Of a stretch of DNA of 47,868 nt, positions 37,789 to 46,556 are shown piece after piece (position 1 is the stretch's first letter; each line of letters starts with the position of its first letter). The DNA is from Chryseobacterium sp. Leaf201 (GTDB lineage Bacteria > Bacteroidota > Bacteroidia > Flavobacteriales > Weeksellaceae). The notes beneath the pieces are model-generated. The model had not been told where the DNA came from, ran no database searches, and was given only the letters and a program-made list of their open reading frames with translations. The position numbers were made by a program, and so were the translations under genes. The stretch lies in assembly GCF_001421435.1 (NCBI RefSeq), contig NZ_LMKA01000061.1, forward strand, positions 1 to 47,868, read 5' to 3'.

Positions 37789-38274
37789 TTACAAAAAAAG
37801 TGAAAGAGCTGTTTCTCTACGAATTCTGAAATTCAACAGCAAACTGTCTTTTTTTATTTCGCTTTTTAGTGGAAATACTTTTATGACATCACCTTTTTGA
37901 ACAAGTATTTTATAATCCGGACATTTGAAAATACATCCAAACCAAATCGTTCTCGTCTTAAAGTACCCATTTTTGTCTGTATATAAAGCAATAGGCTCAG
38001 ACATTTGCCGGTGTATATTAAAAGTAAGATGGTCTTTTATTCCTTTTTTTCGCAATTCTTTTCGTTGTTCTACAGATATCGTATCCAAAACTTCACCCAT
38101 TTTTTGAACCGTATCTATTCTTCCAATAATCAAAGAGATTTTAGCATCCTGTACAGGTTCGTTCTGAAGATTATAAACATTTCCACTATAATGTAGGAGT
38201 GATTCACAAGAACTTAAAGCAAATGCTAACAGCAATAAATAAAAAGTCTTTTTTAATTCTATTTTTCTATTCAC
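37789..38274 (-). CDS. Hypothetical lipoprotein, carboxypeptidase-regulatory-like
   Basis: A 161-residue lipoprotein (LLLLAFALSSC lipobox near residue 23). The mature part begins with SGNVYNLQNEPVQDAKISLIIG, which is like the start of a CarboxypepD_reg beta-sandwich, then a KNGYFKTRTIWFGC segment that fits the same fold. The function is unknown. It lies upstream of the kinase gene on the same strand; the short gap suggests cotranscription, but the role in signalling is not supported. Confidence 0.65.
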   Translation of the reverse strand: MNRKIELKKTFYLLLLAFALSSCESLLHYSGNVYNLQNEPVQDAKISLIIGRIDTVQKMGEVLDTISVEQRKELRKKGIKDHLTFNIHRQMSEPIALYTDKNGYFKTRTIWFGCIFKCPDYKILVQKGDVIKVFPLKSEIKKDSLLLNFRIRRETALSLFL

Positions 38275-38298
38275 GTTAAAACTTCAAAAAAAGCTACA

Positions 38299-38670
38299 TT
38301 ACTTCAATTTCTTCAGGGTATTTAAATTCAGGGTTTCCTCGCATTTTTCAAAGGTGATTTCATATACAGGATTTTCTTCAGGGTAGGTTAAAAGATAATC
38401 CGGGCATGGCTTTTTCTGTGCATGGCTTCTGTCAAAATCAATCTTTCCTTCGGTCAGGATGCTGTCTTTCAGGAATTTTTCACTGATCTTCAATGTGGCC
38501 ATTTCTGCTTTTGCCCCATCGGTATATTTAAAATCTTTGGATAAAGATTCTGCAATAACGCGGCTGTTGGGAAGATAACCGGTGCAGCTTGCGCCTTTTT
38601 TGTTTAAGATAAAGAATACGAGAACGAGCCCGGGAATAAGACCAATTAAGTAGAATTTCAGCTTTTTCAT
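38299..38670 (-). CDS. Hypothetical one-helix membrane protein
   Basis: A 123-residue protein with one N-terminal membrane helix (MKKLKFYLIGLIPGLVLVFFIL) and a hydrophilic rest with KPCPDYLLTYPEENPVYEITFEKCEETL. There is a Cys in ASCTGY and two later cysteines that could form a disulfide. The family is not recognised. Its start overlaps the alanine dehydrogenase stop (TAATG), so the two genes are coupled. Confidence 0.6.
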   Translation of the reverse strand: MKKLKFYLIGLIPGLVLVFFILNKKGASCTGYLPNSRVIAESLSKDFKYTDGAKAEMATLKISEKFLKDSILTEGKIDFDRSHAQKKPCPDYLLTYPEENPVYEITFEKCEETLNLNTLKKLK

Positions 38671-39863
38671 TAGAAGATTAAAAGGTTGATATCATGATAG
38701 GTAAGCCCGAAACGGTCGCAGATGCTTTTCTTGGTATGCCTGCCTTTGTACATGTAAAGGCTCTGTTTCATTTCATTTTTGCGGACCAGCATGTTCTCAA
38801 AACCGCCTTCTTCATCATAATTCAGAATATAAGACAGAAAGAAGTTAGAGATGGCTTTTGTGGTGGTTCTCGGCATTCTTGAGGTAAGGTTCGGAAGCCC
38901 GCAATGGATCACGCCGTGCTTAATGATATACGGATCTTCCATGGTGGTGAGTTCTGAAGTCTCGATCACTTTTCCGTTGTCAATGGTAATGTCAATAATT
39001 ACGCTGCCTTTTTTCATGGTCATAACCATATCTTCGGTTACAATCGGCGTCATGTTCAGCCGTGGAAGCGCCCCGATGACCACATCGGCTCTCCGCAAAG
39101 CTTTTTTCAGTTCTTTGGGATCAATAATGGAAGTGGGAACCCTGCTGTCTACCAGCGTATGAAGCCTCCTCAGTTTTGAAAGGGAGTTATCAAAAACCCT
39201 GACATTGGCACCCAGCCCGATGGCGGCTTTGGTTGCAAATTCACCAACAATTCCGGCTCCTAAAATCACGACTTCCGCAGGACGTACCCCGGTAATTCCA
39301 CCCAGCATCAGGCCGTTGGACAACGCCAGCAATTCGGAAGCATAGAGAATGGAAACCGTTCCTGCAATTTCGCCGATCAGCCTTACCAGCGCCAGCTGCT
39401 TATATTCGTCAACAATAAATTCAAAAGCAATGGCATTGACTTTTTTCTCCGCCAGCTTTAAGAAATATCCTTTATCCCGCAGGTTGATCTGAAGCGCAGA
39501 AACCAGATAGGTATTCGGGCGCATATAATCGATCTCCTCTTCTGTAGGCGGATTGATTTTTAAAATTAAATCCTGCGCGAAAGCCTCCTTAGGATCATTG
39601 GTAATCCTGGCTCCCGATTCGGAATATTGTAAATCTGTAAAAAACGAGCATTCTCCGGCCCCGGCTTCTATGATGATTTCATGGCCGCTTTCTACCAGAA
39701 CCTGTACCGCATCCGGGGTGATACACGTTCTTCTTTCGTTCAGGGAGGTCTCTTTCGGGATCCCGATACTGAACTGTTTTCCTTTCTTAATAACCTCCAG
39801 TTTTTCTTCCTGCGGCATCAGTTCCTCTTCGGTAAAAGGAGTAAAAATGTTTGTAGTACTCAT
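38670..39863 (-). CDS. ald: Alanine dehydrogenase
   Basis: A 397-residue NAD-dependent L-alanine dehydrogenase (alanine to pyruvate and ammonia). Family features: IGIPKETSLNERRTCITPDAVQVL, IEAGAGECSFFTD, NTYLVSALQINLRDKGYF, the nucleotide-binding VVILGAGIVGEFATKAAIGLGANVRVFD, GALPRLNMTPIVTEDMV and HCGLPNLTSRMPRTTTKA. An extension of about 25 residues at the N-terminus and a longer C-terminal tail occur in this lineage. Its stop overlaps the next gene's start (TAATG). Confidence 0.9.
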   Translation of the reverse strand: MSTTNIFTPFTEEELMPQEEKLEVIKKGKQFSIGIPKETSLNERRTCITPDAVQVLVESGHEIIIEAGAGECSFFTDLQYSESGARITNDPKEAFAQDLILKINPPTEEEIDYMRPNTYLVSALQINLRDKGYFLKLAEKKVNAIAFEFIVDEYKQLALVRLIGEIAGTVSILYASELLALSNGLMLGGITGVRPAEVVILGAGIVGEFATKAAIGLGANVRVFDNSLSKLRRLHTLVDSRVPTSIIDPKELKKALRRADVVIGALPRLNMTPIVTEDMVMTMKKGSVIIDITIDNGKVIETSELTTMEDPYIIKHGVIHCGLPNLTSRMPRTTTKAISNFFLSYILNYDEEGGFENMLVRKNEMKQSLYMYKGRHTKKSICDRFGLTYHDINLLIF

Positions 39864-39934
39864 CCTTATTAATTAATTAAGTTCTTACAGATCGTTATTT
39901 TACATTCAATTTCAACGGCAAAGATACATAATAT

Positions 39935-40342
39935 TTACGCGAATAAAACCTCTCTGCTTTCTCCGGTATTGATGATGCTCATCTCGTGATACTTAAGCCC
40001 GTACAATTCATCTTCATACACTTCCGGCCACTCGATAATGCATAGAAAAGCGTTGTCCAGATACTCTTCAATGCCGGTATCATAGACTTCTTCGATGCTT
40101 TTCAGGCGGTACAGGTCAAAATGAAAAATCTTTCCTTTCGGCGTGTCATATTCGTTGACAATGGAGTAGGTAGGAGAGTTCACTTCATCCCGGCTTCCCA
40201 GATTTTTAAGCAGAAACTGGGTGAACGTGGTTTTCCCTGCGCCCAGGTTGCCTTTTAATAAAAGGATAGGATGCTCTAATGCTGAAATGACGGTCTCTGC
40301 GATATGCTGCCAGTCGTTGATGCTTTTTATATTAAATTGCAT
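39935..40342 (-). CDS. tsaE: tRNA t6A biosynthesis ATPase TsaE
   Basis: A 135-residue P-loop protein required, with TsaB and TsaD, for t6A37 modification of ANN-reading tRNAs. Walker A is GNLGAGKTTF; the later NEYDTPKGKIFHFDLYRL, and the LCIIEWPEVYE segment match TsaE. The start at 40342 (MQFNIKS) is chosen over 40360. It is divergent from dnaG. Confidence 0.93.
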   Translation of the reverse strand: MQFNIKSINDWQHIAETVISALEHPILLLKGNLGAGKTTFTQFLLKNLGSRDEVNSPTYSIVNEYDTPKGKIFHFDLYRLKSIEEVYDTGIEEYLDNAFLCIIEWPEVYEDELYGLKYHEMSIINTGESREVLFA

Positions 40343-40350
40343 GAAAGTTC

Positions 40351-40385
40351 TTTGATGCAAAATTAGCCATAAACTGTTATATTTG
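40351..40385 (+). promoter_or_regulatory. dnaG promoter
   Basis: TTTG at 40351-40354, 23-nt spacer, TATATTTG at 40378-40385; transcription would start near 40392, about 30 nt before dnaG. Confidence 0.6.
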
Positions 40386-40422
40386 TACAGAATTTTCTAC
40401 TTCCCACATTACTTTTTGCATT

Positions 40423-42411
40423 ATGATTTCTAAGCTGACTATTGACAAGATCTTTTCAACAATTCGTGTAGAGGAAATTGTTGGGGAGTATGTGCAGCTG
40501 AAGAGGGCCGGGTCCAATTTTAAAGGATTAAGCCCGTTCCATGACGAAAAGTCACCCAGTTTCGTTGTTTCGCCAAGCAAGCAGATCTGGAAAGATTTCT
40601 CTACGGGAAAAGGCGGAACGGCCATTTCTTTCCTGATGGAGATTGAAAATTTCACCTATCCTGAAGCACTCCGCCACGCTGCTAAAAAATACGGCATCGA
40701 GATTGAAGAAGATCAGAAAGTTTTTTCCGAGGAAGCCAGGCAGGCCAATACTGAACGGGACATCCTTTATAAAATTCATGAAATCGCCAATGATTACTTT
40801 CAGGAGCTTTTGTGGAATTCCCAGGAAGGAAAATCAATCGGTCTGTCCTATTTCAAAGAGCGTGAACTGAAAGATGACATCATCAAAAAATTCCAGTTGG
40901 GATATTCCCCGGAAAAGAAAGATGCTTTTACGGCGTACGCCCTTGAAAAAGGCTACAATAAGGAAATCCTGGAAAAATCAGGGTTGTCTATATTCCCGGA
41001 GAATACACCGTCGGGGGTTGACCGGTTCCGGGAAAGGGTGATGTTCCCGATTCACAGTTTCTCGGGAAGGGTACTGGGTTTCGGGGCGCGAATCCTTAAA
41101 AATAATGTAAAGACTGCAAAATACCTCAACTCGCCGGAGACGGAGATCTACCATAAATCCAATGTCCTTTACGGATTAAACCAGAGCAAGCAGGCGATTT
41201 CCAGGAAAAATGTCTGTCTTCTGGTAGAAGGATATATGGATGTGATTTCACTCCACATGTCCGGGATTGAGAATGTGGTGGCGAGCTCCGGGACTTCCTT
41301 GACCACGGAGCAGATTAAGCTGATCAAAAGGCTTACGGAAAACGTAACGATTCTTTTTGACGGGGACAATGCAGGGATAAAAGCCAGTTTCCGGAGCATT
41401 GATATGCTGCTGACGGAAGGCATGAACATCCGTGTCCTCCTGTTTCCGGATGGTGACGACCCGGATTCCTTTGCAAGAAAGCATCCGCAGGAATATGTTG
41501 AAAAGTTCATTGAGGAAAAAGCAATGGATTTTATCGATTTTAAAGCTGAAATCCTTCTGAAGGAAGTCGGGGATGACCCGATTAAGAAAGCAGAGGCCAT
41601 CCGCGATATCGTAAAATCAGTTTCGTTTGTCCAGAATGCCCTGAAAAGAGAGGTGTACCTGAAACAGGTGTCCAATAAATTCGGGCTGTCTGAGCAGAGT
41701 CTGTTCAATGAGCTTGATGTTCAGCAGCAGATTACCCAGAATCAGAACCAGCATCAGCACGTTCAGCAGCAAAGGCAGAACAGCGCCCCTCCGAAAATGG
41801 AAATTGTTCCTCCGGAAGAAGACCGGGGAGACCGTTTTTTATATGATGTGCTGTTCATGGAAAATAAGCTGGTAAACCATATGCTGATGTTCGGCGACAT
41901 TGTTTTAAAAAGAAGCAATGATAAGGATGAAGAATACCAGATTACCGTAATTGAAGAGATCCTGCATCATTTTGAAGAAGAAAATTACAGTTTTTTAGCC
42001 AAGCCCAATGAACTGATCATTCACCATGTAAAAGAAGGGATTCAGAAAGATGAGCTGAGAAGCGGAAGTTTTTTTATCAATTTTATGGATGAAGGAATTA
42101 CCCAGAAAGTGGTGGATGCCTTACTGACTCCCGACGACCTTGAAAACTGGGCTTCCCGGAATATTTTCCCACCCAATTACGGTGATAAAATTGCCGAACA
42201 GGTAAGAGGGGATGTTTTGCTGCACAAATACCGGTACATAGATTACCTTATAAAAGAAACCGCAAAACAGCTTGAGGAATGCCGGACGGCCGATGAAAAC
42301 AGGTATTATGAAATCATCAAACAGATTACCATGCTGAAACAGGCTTCCATCCGGCTGAGTGACATGATAGAATATTCTCCGATTAAAGGTATTTATGCCA
42401 GCAGGAAATAA
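40423..42411 (+). CDS. dnaG: DNA primase DnaG without zinc ligands
   Basis: A 662-residue primase. The N-terminal domain has the GSNFKGLSPFHDEKSPSFVVSPSKQIWKDF segment; where other DnaG proteins have the CHC2 zinc ligands (CPFH...C..C), only the His is left. The RNA-polymerase (TOPRIM) domain shows VLYGLNQSKQAI, LLVEGYMDVISLHMSG and ILFDGDNAGIKASFRSI, with the acidic TOPRIM residues intact. A glutamine-rich linker (QQQITQNQNQHQHVQQQRQ) leads to the helicase-binding C-terminal domain. It makes RNA primers at the replication fork. The loss of cysteines seems to be lineage-typical, not a damaged gene, as the frame and motifs are otherwise intact. Confidence 0.95.
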   Translation: MISKLTIDKIFSTIRVEEIVGEYVQLKRAGSNFKGLSPFHDEKSPSFVVSPSKQIWKDFSTGKGGTAISFLMEIENFTYPEALRHAAKKYGIEIEEDQKVFSEEARQANTERDILYKIHEIANDYFQELLWNSQEGKSIGLSYFKERELKDDIIKKFQLGYSPEKKDAFTAYALEKGYNKEILEKSGLSIFPENTPSGVDRFRERVMFPIHSFSGRVLGFGARILKNNVKTAKYLNSPETEIYHKSNVLYGLNQSKQAISRKNVCLLVEGYMDVISLHMSGIENVVASSGTSLTTEQIKLIKRLTENVTILFDGDNAGIKASFRSIDMLLTEGMNIRVLLFPDGDDPDSFARKHPQEYVEKFIEEKAMDFIDFKAEILLKEVGDDPIKKAEAIRDIVKSVSFVQNALKREVYLKQVSNKFGLSEQSLFNELDVQQQITQNQNQHQHVQQQRQNSAPPKMEIVPPEEDRGDRFLYDVLFMENKLVNHMLMFGDIVLKRSNDKDEEYQITVIEEILHHFEEENYSFLAKPNELIIHHVKEGIQKDELRSGSFFINFMDEGITQKVVDALLTPDDLENWASRNIFPPNYGDKIAEQVRGDVLLHKYRYIDYLIKETAKQLEECRTADENRYYEIIKQITMLKQASIRLSDMIEYSPIKGIYASRK

Positions 42412-42528
42412 CAATGTAAGACATCCTGCAGATGAAGGCTGTACTTTCTGTGACAAAAAGTCCTGTAAAATTTTAGGAATAAAAGTTGTAATTTAACTCT
42501 CGTAAATTTTAATATACACAACAGAAAT

Positions 42529-43215
42529 ATGGACATTAAAAAAGAATTCAGAGATTTCTCTACAAAACATTTAGGAAACAGCGGTCTGGCTACCGATCAA
42601 TATATGGGAATGTACGGCCCTACGAATCTTACACCGTATATCATGGAAGAAAGAAGGTTGAACGTTGCGCAGATGGACGTTTTTTCCCGTCTGATGATGG
42701 ACCGGATTATTTTCCTGGGTACGGGAATTGATGACCAGGTAGCGAACATCGTAACAGCACAGCTTTTATTCCTGGAAAGTGCAGATCCTTCAAAAGACAT
42801 CCAGATTTACATCAACTCTCCGGGAGGAAGTGTTTACGCAGGATTGGGAATTTATGATACAATGCAGATCATTAAGCCTGATGTAGCCACCATCTGTACA
42901 GGGATTGCCGCTTCAATGGGCGCTGTATTGCTGGTTGCGGGAGAAAAAGGCAAGCGTTCGGCGCTTAAACATTCAAGAGTGATGATTCACCAGCCTTCAG
43001 GAGGTGCACAAGGGGTAGCTTCTGATATGGAAATCAACCTGAGAGAGATGCTGAAGCTTAAGAAAGAATTGTATGACATCATCTCGGAACACTCCGGACA
43101 GACGTATGAGTGGGTAGAAAAAGCATCCGACAGAGATTACTGGATGACTTCTACCGAAGCAAAAGATTTCGGAATGGTAGACGAAGTTTTACAGAGATCC
43201 AAAGAGAAAAAATAA
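42529..43215 (+). CDS. clpP: ATP-dependent Clp protease proteolytic subunit
   Basis: A 228-residue ClpP serine protease. The substrate path and catalytic Ser are in GIAASMGAVLL, the His in SRVMIHQPSGG, and the Asp in the later STEAKDFGMVDEVL region. It forms two stacked heptameric rings that degrade proteins fed by ClpA or ClpX. The N-terminus is about 30 residues longer than E. coli ClpP and begins with a lysine-rich region, probably a processed propeptide. It ends at a strong terminator. No clpX lies next to it. Confidence 0.95.
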   Translation: MDIKKEFRDFSTKHLGNSGLATDQYMGMYGPTNLTPYIMEERRLNVAQMDVFSRLMMDRIIFLGTGIDDQVANIVTAQLLFLESADPSKDIQIYINSPGGSVYAGLGIYDTMQIIKPDVATICTGIAASMGAVLLVAGEKGKRSALKHSRVMIHQPSGGAQGVASDMEINLREMLKLKKELYDIISEHSGQTYEWVEKASDRDYWMTSTEAKDFGMVDEVLQRSKEKK

Positions 43216-43235
43216 TTTTCTTAAATAAGAAACAG

Positions 43236-43270
43236 AAAGCGCATCAATTGATTTTGATGCGCTTTTTTTA
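43236..43270 (+). terminator. clpP terminator
   Basis: A stem AAGCGCATCAA/TTGATGCGCTT with loop TTGATT, followed by a T-run. Confidence 0.9.
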
Positions 43271-43474
43271 TACGATTCAATTGAATTCAATTCAAAATTT
43301 TAACTGAAAAGAAGTAGCATATTTCGACAGTATGATAATAAGGAATAAAAATTTTCAGAAATTAAAAATTAAACATTTATCCCTTAAAATTTTAACAAAC
43401 TTTTATCAATGAAGAAGTTGAGAACGGCACTATTTTTCCAATAGGAAGGGCATAACACTTAAATCATAAAAATT

Positions 43475-44023
43475 ATGTCAAAGAAAATTGCAATTTTAGC
43501 AACCCACGGATTTGAAGAAAGCGAACTGAAATCACCGAAAGAACATTTGGAGCAGCAGGGCTGGACGGCTCATATCATCAGTCCGGAATCAGGGACGATC
43601 AAAGCATGGGCAGAAAAAGACTGGGGACAGGAATACAATGTGGATAAAACATTAGGCGAAGCACATGCTTCAGATTATGATGCTTTGGTTCTGCCGGGCG
43701 GCGTGATCAATCCGGATCAGTTAAGAACCAATGAGACAGCTTTATCATTTGTCAGAGATTTCTTCCAGCAGCAGAAACCGGTGGCAGCAATCTGTCACGG
43801 ACCGCAGATTTTAATTAATGCTGAAGTAGTAAAAGGAAGAAATATGACTTCTGTAGACTCCATCAGCAAAGACCTGAAGAATGCAGGTGCAGAATGGGAA
43901 GACAGTGAAGTAGTGGTAGATAATGGTCTGGTAACCAGCCGTACCCCAAAAGATCTTCCGGCATTCAATGCTAAAATGGTAGAAGAAATCATGGAAGGCA
44001 AACATGAAGATCAGACAGTATAA
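43475..44023 (+). CDS. PfpI/DJ-1-family protein
   Basis: A 182-residue PfpI/YhbO/DJ-1 type protein. The nucleophile elbow is AAICHGPQ with Cys near 108, the Glu near 15 in FEESELKSP, and YDALVLPGG. The family includes protein deglycases and stress chaperones. It is a cytosolic enzyme with no signal peptide. It lies between two terminators and so is monocistronic; the gap 43270-43474 shows no clear promoter consensus. Confidence 0.88.
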   Translation: MSKKIAILATHGFEESELKSPKEHLEQQGWTAHIISPESGTIKAWAEKDWGQEYNVDKTLGEAHASDYDALVLPGGVINPDQLRTNETALSFVRDFFQQQKPVAAICHGPQILINAEVVKGRNMTSVDSISKDLKNAGAEWEDSEVVVDNGLVTSRTPKDLPAFNAKMVEEIMEGKHEDQTV

Positions 44024-44046
44024 TCTGATTTCGTGAAGAAAAATAT

Positions 44047-44080
44047 AAAAGACCCGGATTTTTAATTCGGGTCTTTTTTT
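44047..44080. terminator. Bidirectional terminator
   Basis: Stem GACCCG/CGGGTC with A-rich and T-rich flanks on both sides, between the convergent PfpI gene and the lectin gene. Confidence 0.85.
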
Positions 44081-44085
44081 AGAAT

Positions 44086-45501
44086 TTATTTTGAATAAGA
44101 CGGCATCATCGGATTGCTGATGACCGAACATTTTCTCACTTCTACCACGGTCGAAGCCGTGTTGTTGGTAAGATCTGTATCCGTAATCTGGCCGCTTGAA
44201 ATGTTAGAAACCATTTTAAAGCTGTGGTTGGTACCGATTCCCTTTTTGTAATACTGGCCGGTTACGGTAATGATCCCGGAGGACTTGGCATTCAATCCGA
44301 CCACGCCGTTAATTTCATTCGATGTAAAATTAGAGCTTTGAAGATTGGAATTGGTAAAACTGCTGTTATAGGAAACTCCGGTAATCTTAAATTTGGAGAA
44401 ATCCACTAAATTATTATTCTGGTCCAGAATTTTCCCGTTGAAGTTGATGCTGTTTAGGGCAGCATTCGTGTCGTTGCTTACTTCTACCTTAAAGGTAACG
44501 GGACGGCTGTTTTCGTTGCAGGTAAAATAGCTGTCTGAACGGCTGTCGACCCTGAGATTGCCGGGTGTAGTCAGGATAATATTCCGGATTTCCTGAAAAT
44601 TGAATCCTCCTCCAGTAGAAGCTGAAAAGCCCAGTTTCAGGTTGGCGGGAATCGGATAGACGGCAGAGCTTAATGTATAGGTAAATACCTGGGTGAAGTC
44701 ACTTTGGTTTTCCTTTCTCCACTTAACGGTAACTACATAATCTGTTCCCGGTTTTGTAATCATCACCTGTACCCTTCTGTAAAAAATGTTATCTGCAGGC
44801 CTTGTTGCCGTTACCGTGTTATAATCAATTTCGTTTCTCGTGCGGATATCGTTTACCGTACCGGTCCGGTCACCCAGTGCTGCGCTGGTAAGATAAATGT
44901 TGGAACTGGTATATGTGCTGCTGGTAGGGCCTCTCAGTACAAAAGCATTGGGAAGCATTCCTGAAGTAAGCATTCCTGCCGGAGCAGATCCGTGCCTGTT
45001 TTCTCCGTTGTTCGCATAGTTTCCGTACGCATCCAGGCCTATGCCCAGGTATCCTCCGGAGAGCCCGGTTGTGCCTGCAGGATTACTGTAGGTAGCATAT
45101 CCTAATGAGCCTCCGTAACCACCGAGCTTGAAATTGGCATCTGATACTGAAGCATCAAACAGGTATACGCAGAAGCCGTCGGCCCCGTTATAGCTGTCGG
45201 CAACATTCCGCCAGTCCTTATACTCGAAATCAGCAATGACGCCCAGGGTAGTCGGGAATCCCTGCAAAACATACATGTAGCCTTTCTGATTGGCTTTGGC
45301 TTCTGTAAGCCTGAGCCATCCTGCTCCGTTGGGGTCTGCGCCTGTAGCAGCGGTAAGGGAAGCGTTATCCCCGATCTTTATTCCGGTAAAATCCTTTGTG
45401 GTAAGCGGATTGGTTATCGTAAACTGTGCTGAAGCCGAAATAAATGCCAGTGAAGCACATACAGGAATAATGAATTTTGAGCAATAGTGTTGGAATTTCA
45501 T
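44086..45501 (-). CDS. Secreted L-type-lectin-like protein
   Basis: A 471-residue secreted protein with signal peptide (ending near ISASAQ). The N-terminal ~260 residues look like a legume-lectin-type beta sandwich: GAGWLRLTEAKANQKGYMYVL, VIADFEYKDW, GADGFCVYLFDA, GYLGIGLDAYGNY, and VTVKWRKENQSDFTQVFTYTL. The C-terminal part (about 300-471) is a beta-rich domain with conserved VSNDTNAALNSINFNG and NTASTVVEVRKC, as in DUF11-like or invasin-type Ig domains. The ligand is unknown. It follows the 203-residue gene on the same strand with 13 nt between, so the two are cotranscribed. Confidence 0.7.
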   Translation of the reverse strand: MKFQHYCSKFIIPVCASLAFISASAQFTITNPLTTKDFTGIKIGDNASLTAATGADPNGAGWLRLTEAKANQKGYMYVLQGFPTTLGVIADFEYKDWRNVADSYNGADGFCVYLFDASVSDANFKLGGYGGSLGYATYSNPAGTTGLSGGYLGIGLDAYGNYANNGENRHGSAPAGMLTSGMLPNAFVLRGPTSSTYTSSNIYLTSAALGDRTGTVNDIRTRNEIDYNTVTATRPADNIFYRRVQVMITKPGTDYVVTVKWRKENQSDFTQVFTYTLSSAVYPIPANLKLGFSASTGGGFNFQEIRNIILTTPGNLRVDSRSDSYFTCNENSRPVTFKVEVSNDTNAALNSINFNGKILDQNNNLVDFSKFKITGVSYNSSFTNSNLQSSNFTSNEINGVVGLNAKSSGIITVTGQYYKKGIGTNHSFKMVSNISSGQITDTDLTNNTASTVVEVRKCSVISNPMMPSYSK

Positions 45502-45513
45502 ATGACCGTGCTC

Positions 45514-46125
45514 TTATTTTACAACAAATACAATGTTCATAAAGCTGGCTTCCGTAGCGTTGTTGCTTATGGTATAGTTTAATATACCGTTGGCATCAAT
45601 GGTTACATTGGTAAATACACTGCTGTCATAATACGTAATGTAATACTCAAGATCGTTTTTACCCAAGACCGGAATTTTTCCCGAAGCTCCGGTACTGGAT
45701 ACCTGAGGAGCCGTAAACTGATCATAGTACAGCTGATAAAGATCTTTGGTTTTGGCCCCTAATGTGGTGGTGTCAAATAAAATAGACGGCATGTAGAAAA
45801 ATTTAGGCATAGACAGGCCTATCCATTTTGATATTGAATTATTATAGTAATAAAAACCGGGAGCCGTAACATTAACGGTTTTGGGTGTTGACATGCCGGG
45901 TGCTGTAGTTACGTATACAACAGCAGAATTCTGGTCAGCTCCGTAAAGGTTGTCCCTGGAAACCAGTTCGTTTCCGGATAAACGTACAGTAAGAAAGCCT
46001 TCGGCAGACGTTGCTGCAGATTTATGAAGGTCAAGTGTTGATTTTGGGGCAGCGGTATTAATGCCTACCTGGCTGTAGAATGAAGATGCCGCTGATAGAC
46101 ACAGCAGCGAGATAATTTTTTTCAA
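45514..46125 (-). CDS. Secreted protein with 'VGINT' N-terminus
   Basis: A 203-residue secreted protein typical of Chryseobacterium: signal peptide KKIISLLCLSAASSFYSQ and then VGINTAAPKSTLDLHKS. The rest is beta-rich with no named motif. I place the start at the TTG at 46125 because the signal peptide begins there; an upstream TTG at 46152 is possible. Proteins of this kind resemble phage-tail collar parts but are not known to be phage-derived. It is followed by the lectin gene. Confidence 0.6.
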   Translation of the reverse strand: MKKIISLLCLSAASSFYSQVGINTAAPKSTLDLHKSAATSAEGFLTVRLSGNELVSRDNLYGADQNSAVVYVTTAPGMSTPKTVNVTAPGFYYYNNSISKWIGLSMPKFFYMPSILFDTTTLGAKTKDLYQLYYDQFTAPQVSSTGASGKIPVLGKNDLEYYITYYDSSVFTNVTIDANGILNYTISNNATEASFMNIVFVVK

Positions 46126-46152
46126 TTTGCAATTTTTTTCAAAATTAACCAA

Positions 46153-46556
46153 TATTAATAATTGATATGATATTTTTAAAGTGTATTTTTTATGAATTTA
46201 ATCATACATCGTGATATTGTCTTTTATTGCTGTCTGTTTTTAGCTAAAAAATTATTATATGTGTAAATATAAAGATTTATGTATTCTGGTTTTATAAGGT
46301 TATGGTTCTCCCGTAAAGGATACTGTAAATTTAAATGTATGGATTCATTATGATGCTCCATTCTTTCGGATTGTTCTGAACCGAAATGTAACTTTAATAA
46401 TTTATAAGCACTGTCATTCAGATCATTGGTAATGAAGGCGCATAGTACAGGATTTAAGAAATATTTAATGTAACCGATGCGTATTTAAAGTATACATAGT
46501 ATTCCATTGATGATCAGTTCACACAACAACGCTACTTTCGCGTCATAATAAACGAT
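46153..46556. other. Intergenic region, 404 nt, no gene seen
   Basis: AT-rich DNA between the secreted-protein operon and the phytase-like gene. Only the promoter candidate at 46507-46540 for the plus-strand gene is visible; I see no ORF, tRNA or strong hairpin in the rest. Confidence 0.5.
46507..46540 (+). promoter_or_regulatory. Promoter of the phytase-like gene
   Basis: TTG at 46507-46509, 23-nt spacer, TACTTTCG at 46533-46540 (one mismatch to TAnnTTTG); start near 46547, about 10 nt before the ATG. Confidence 0.5.
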
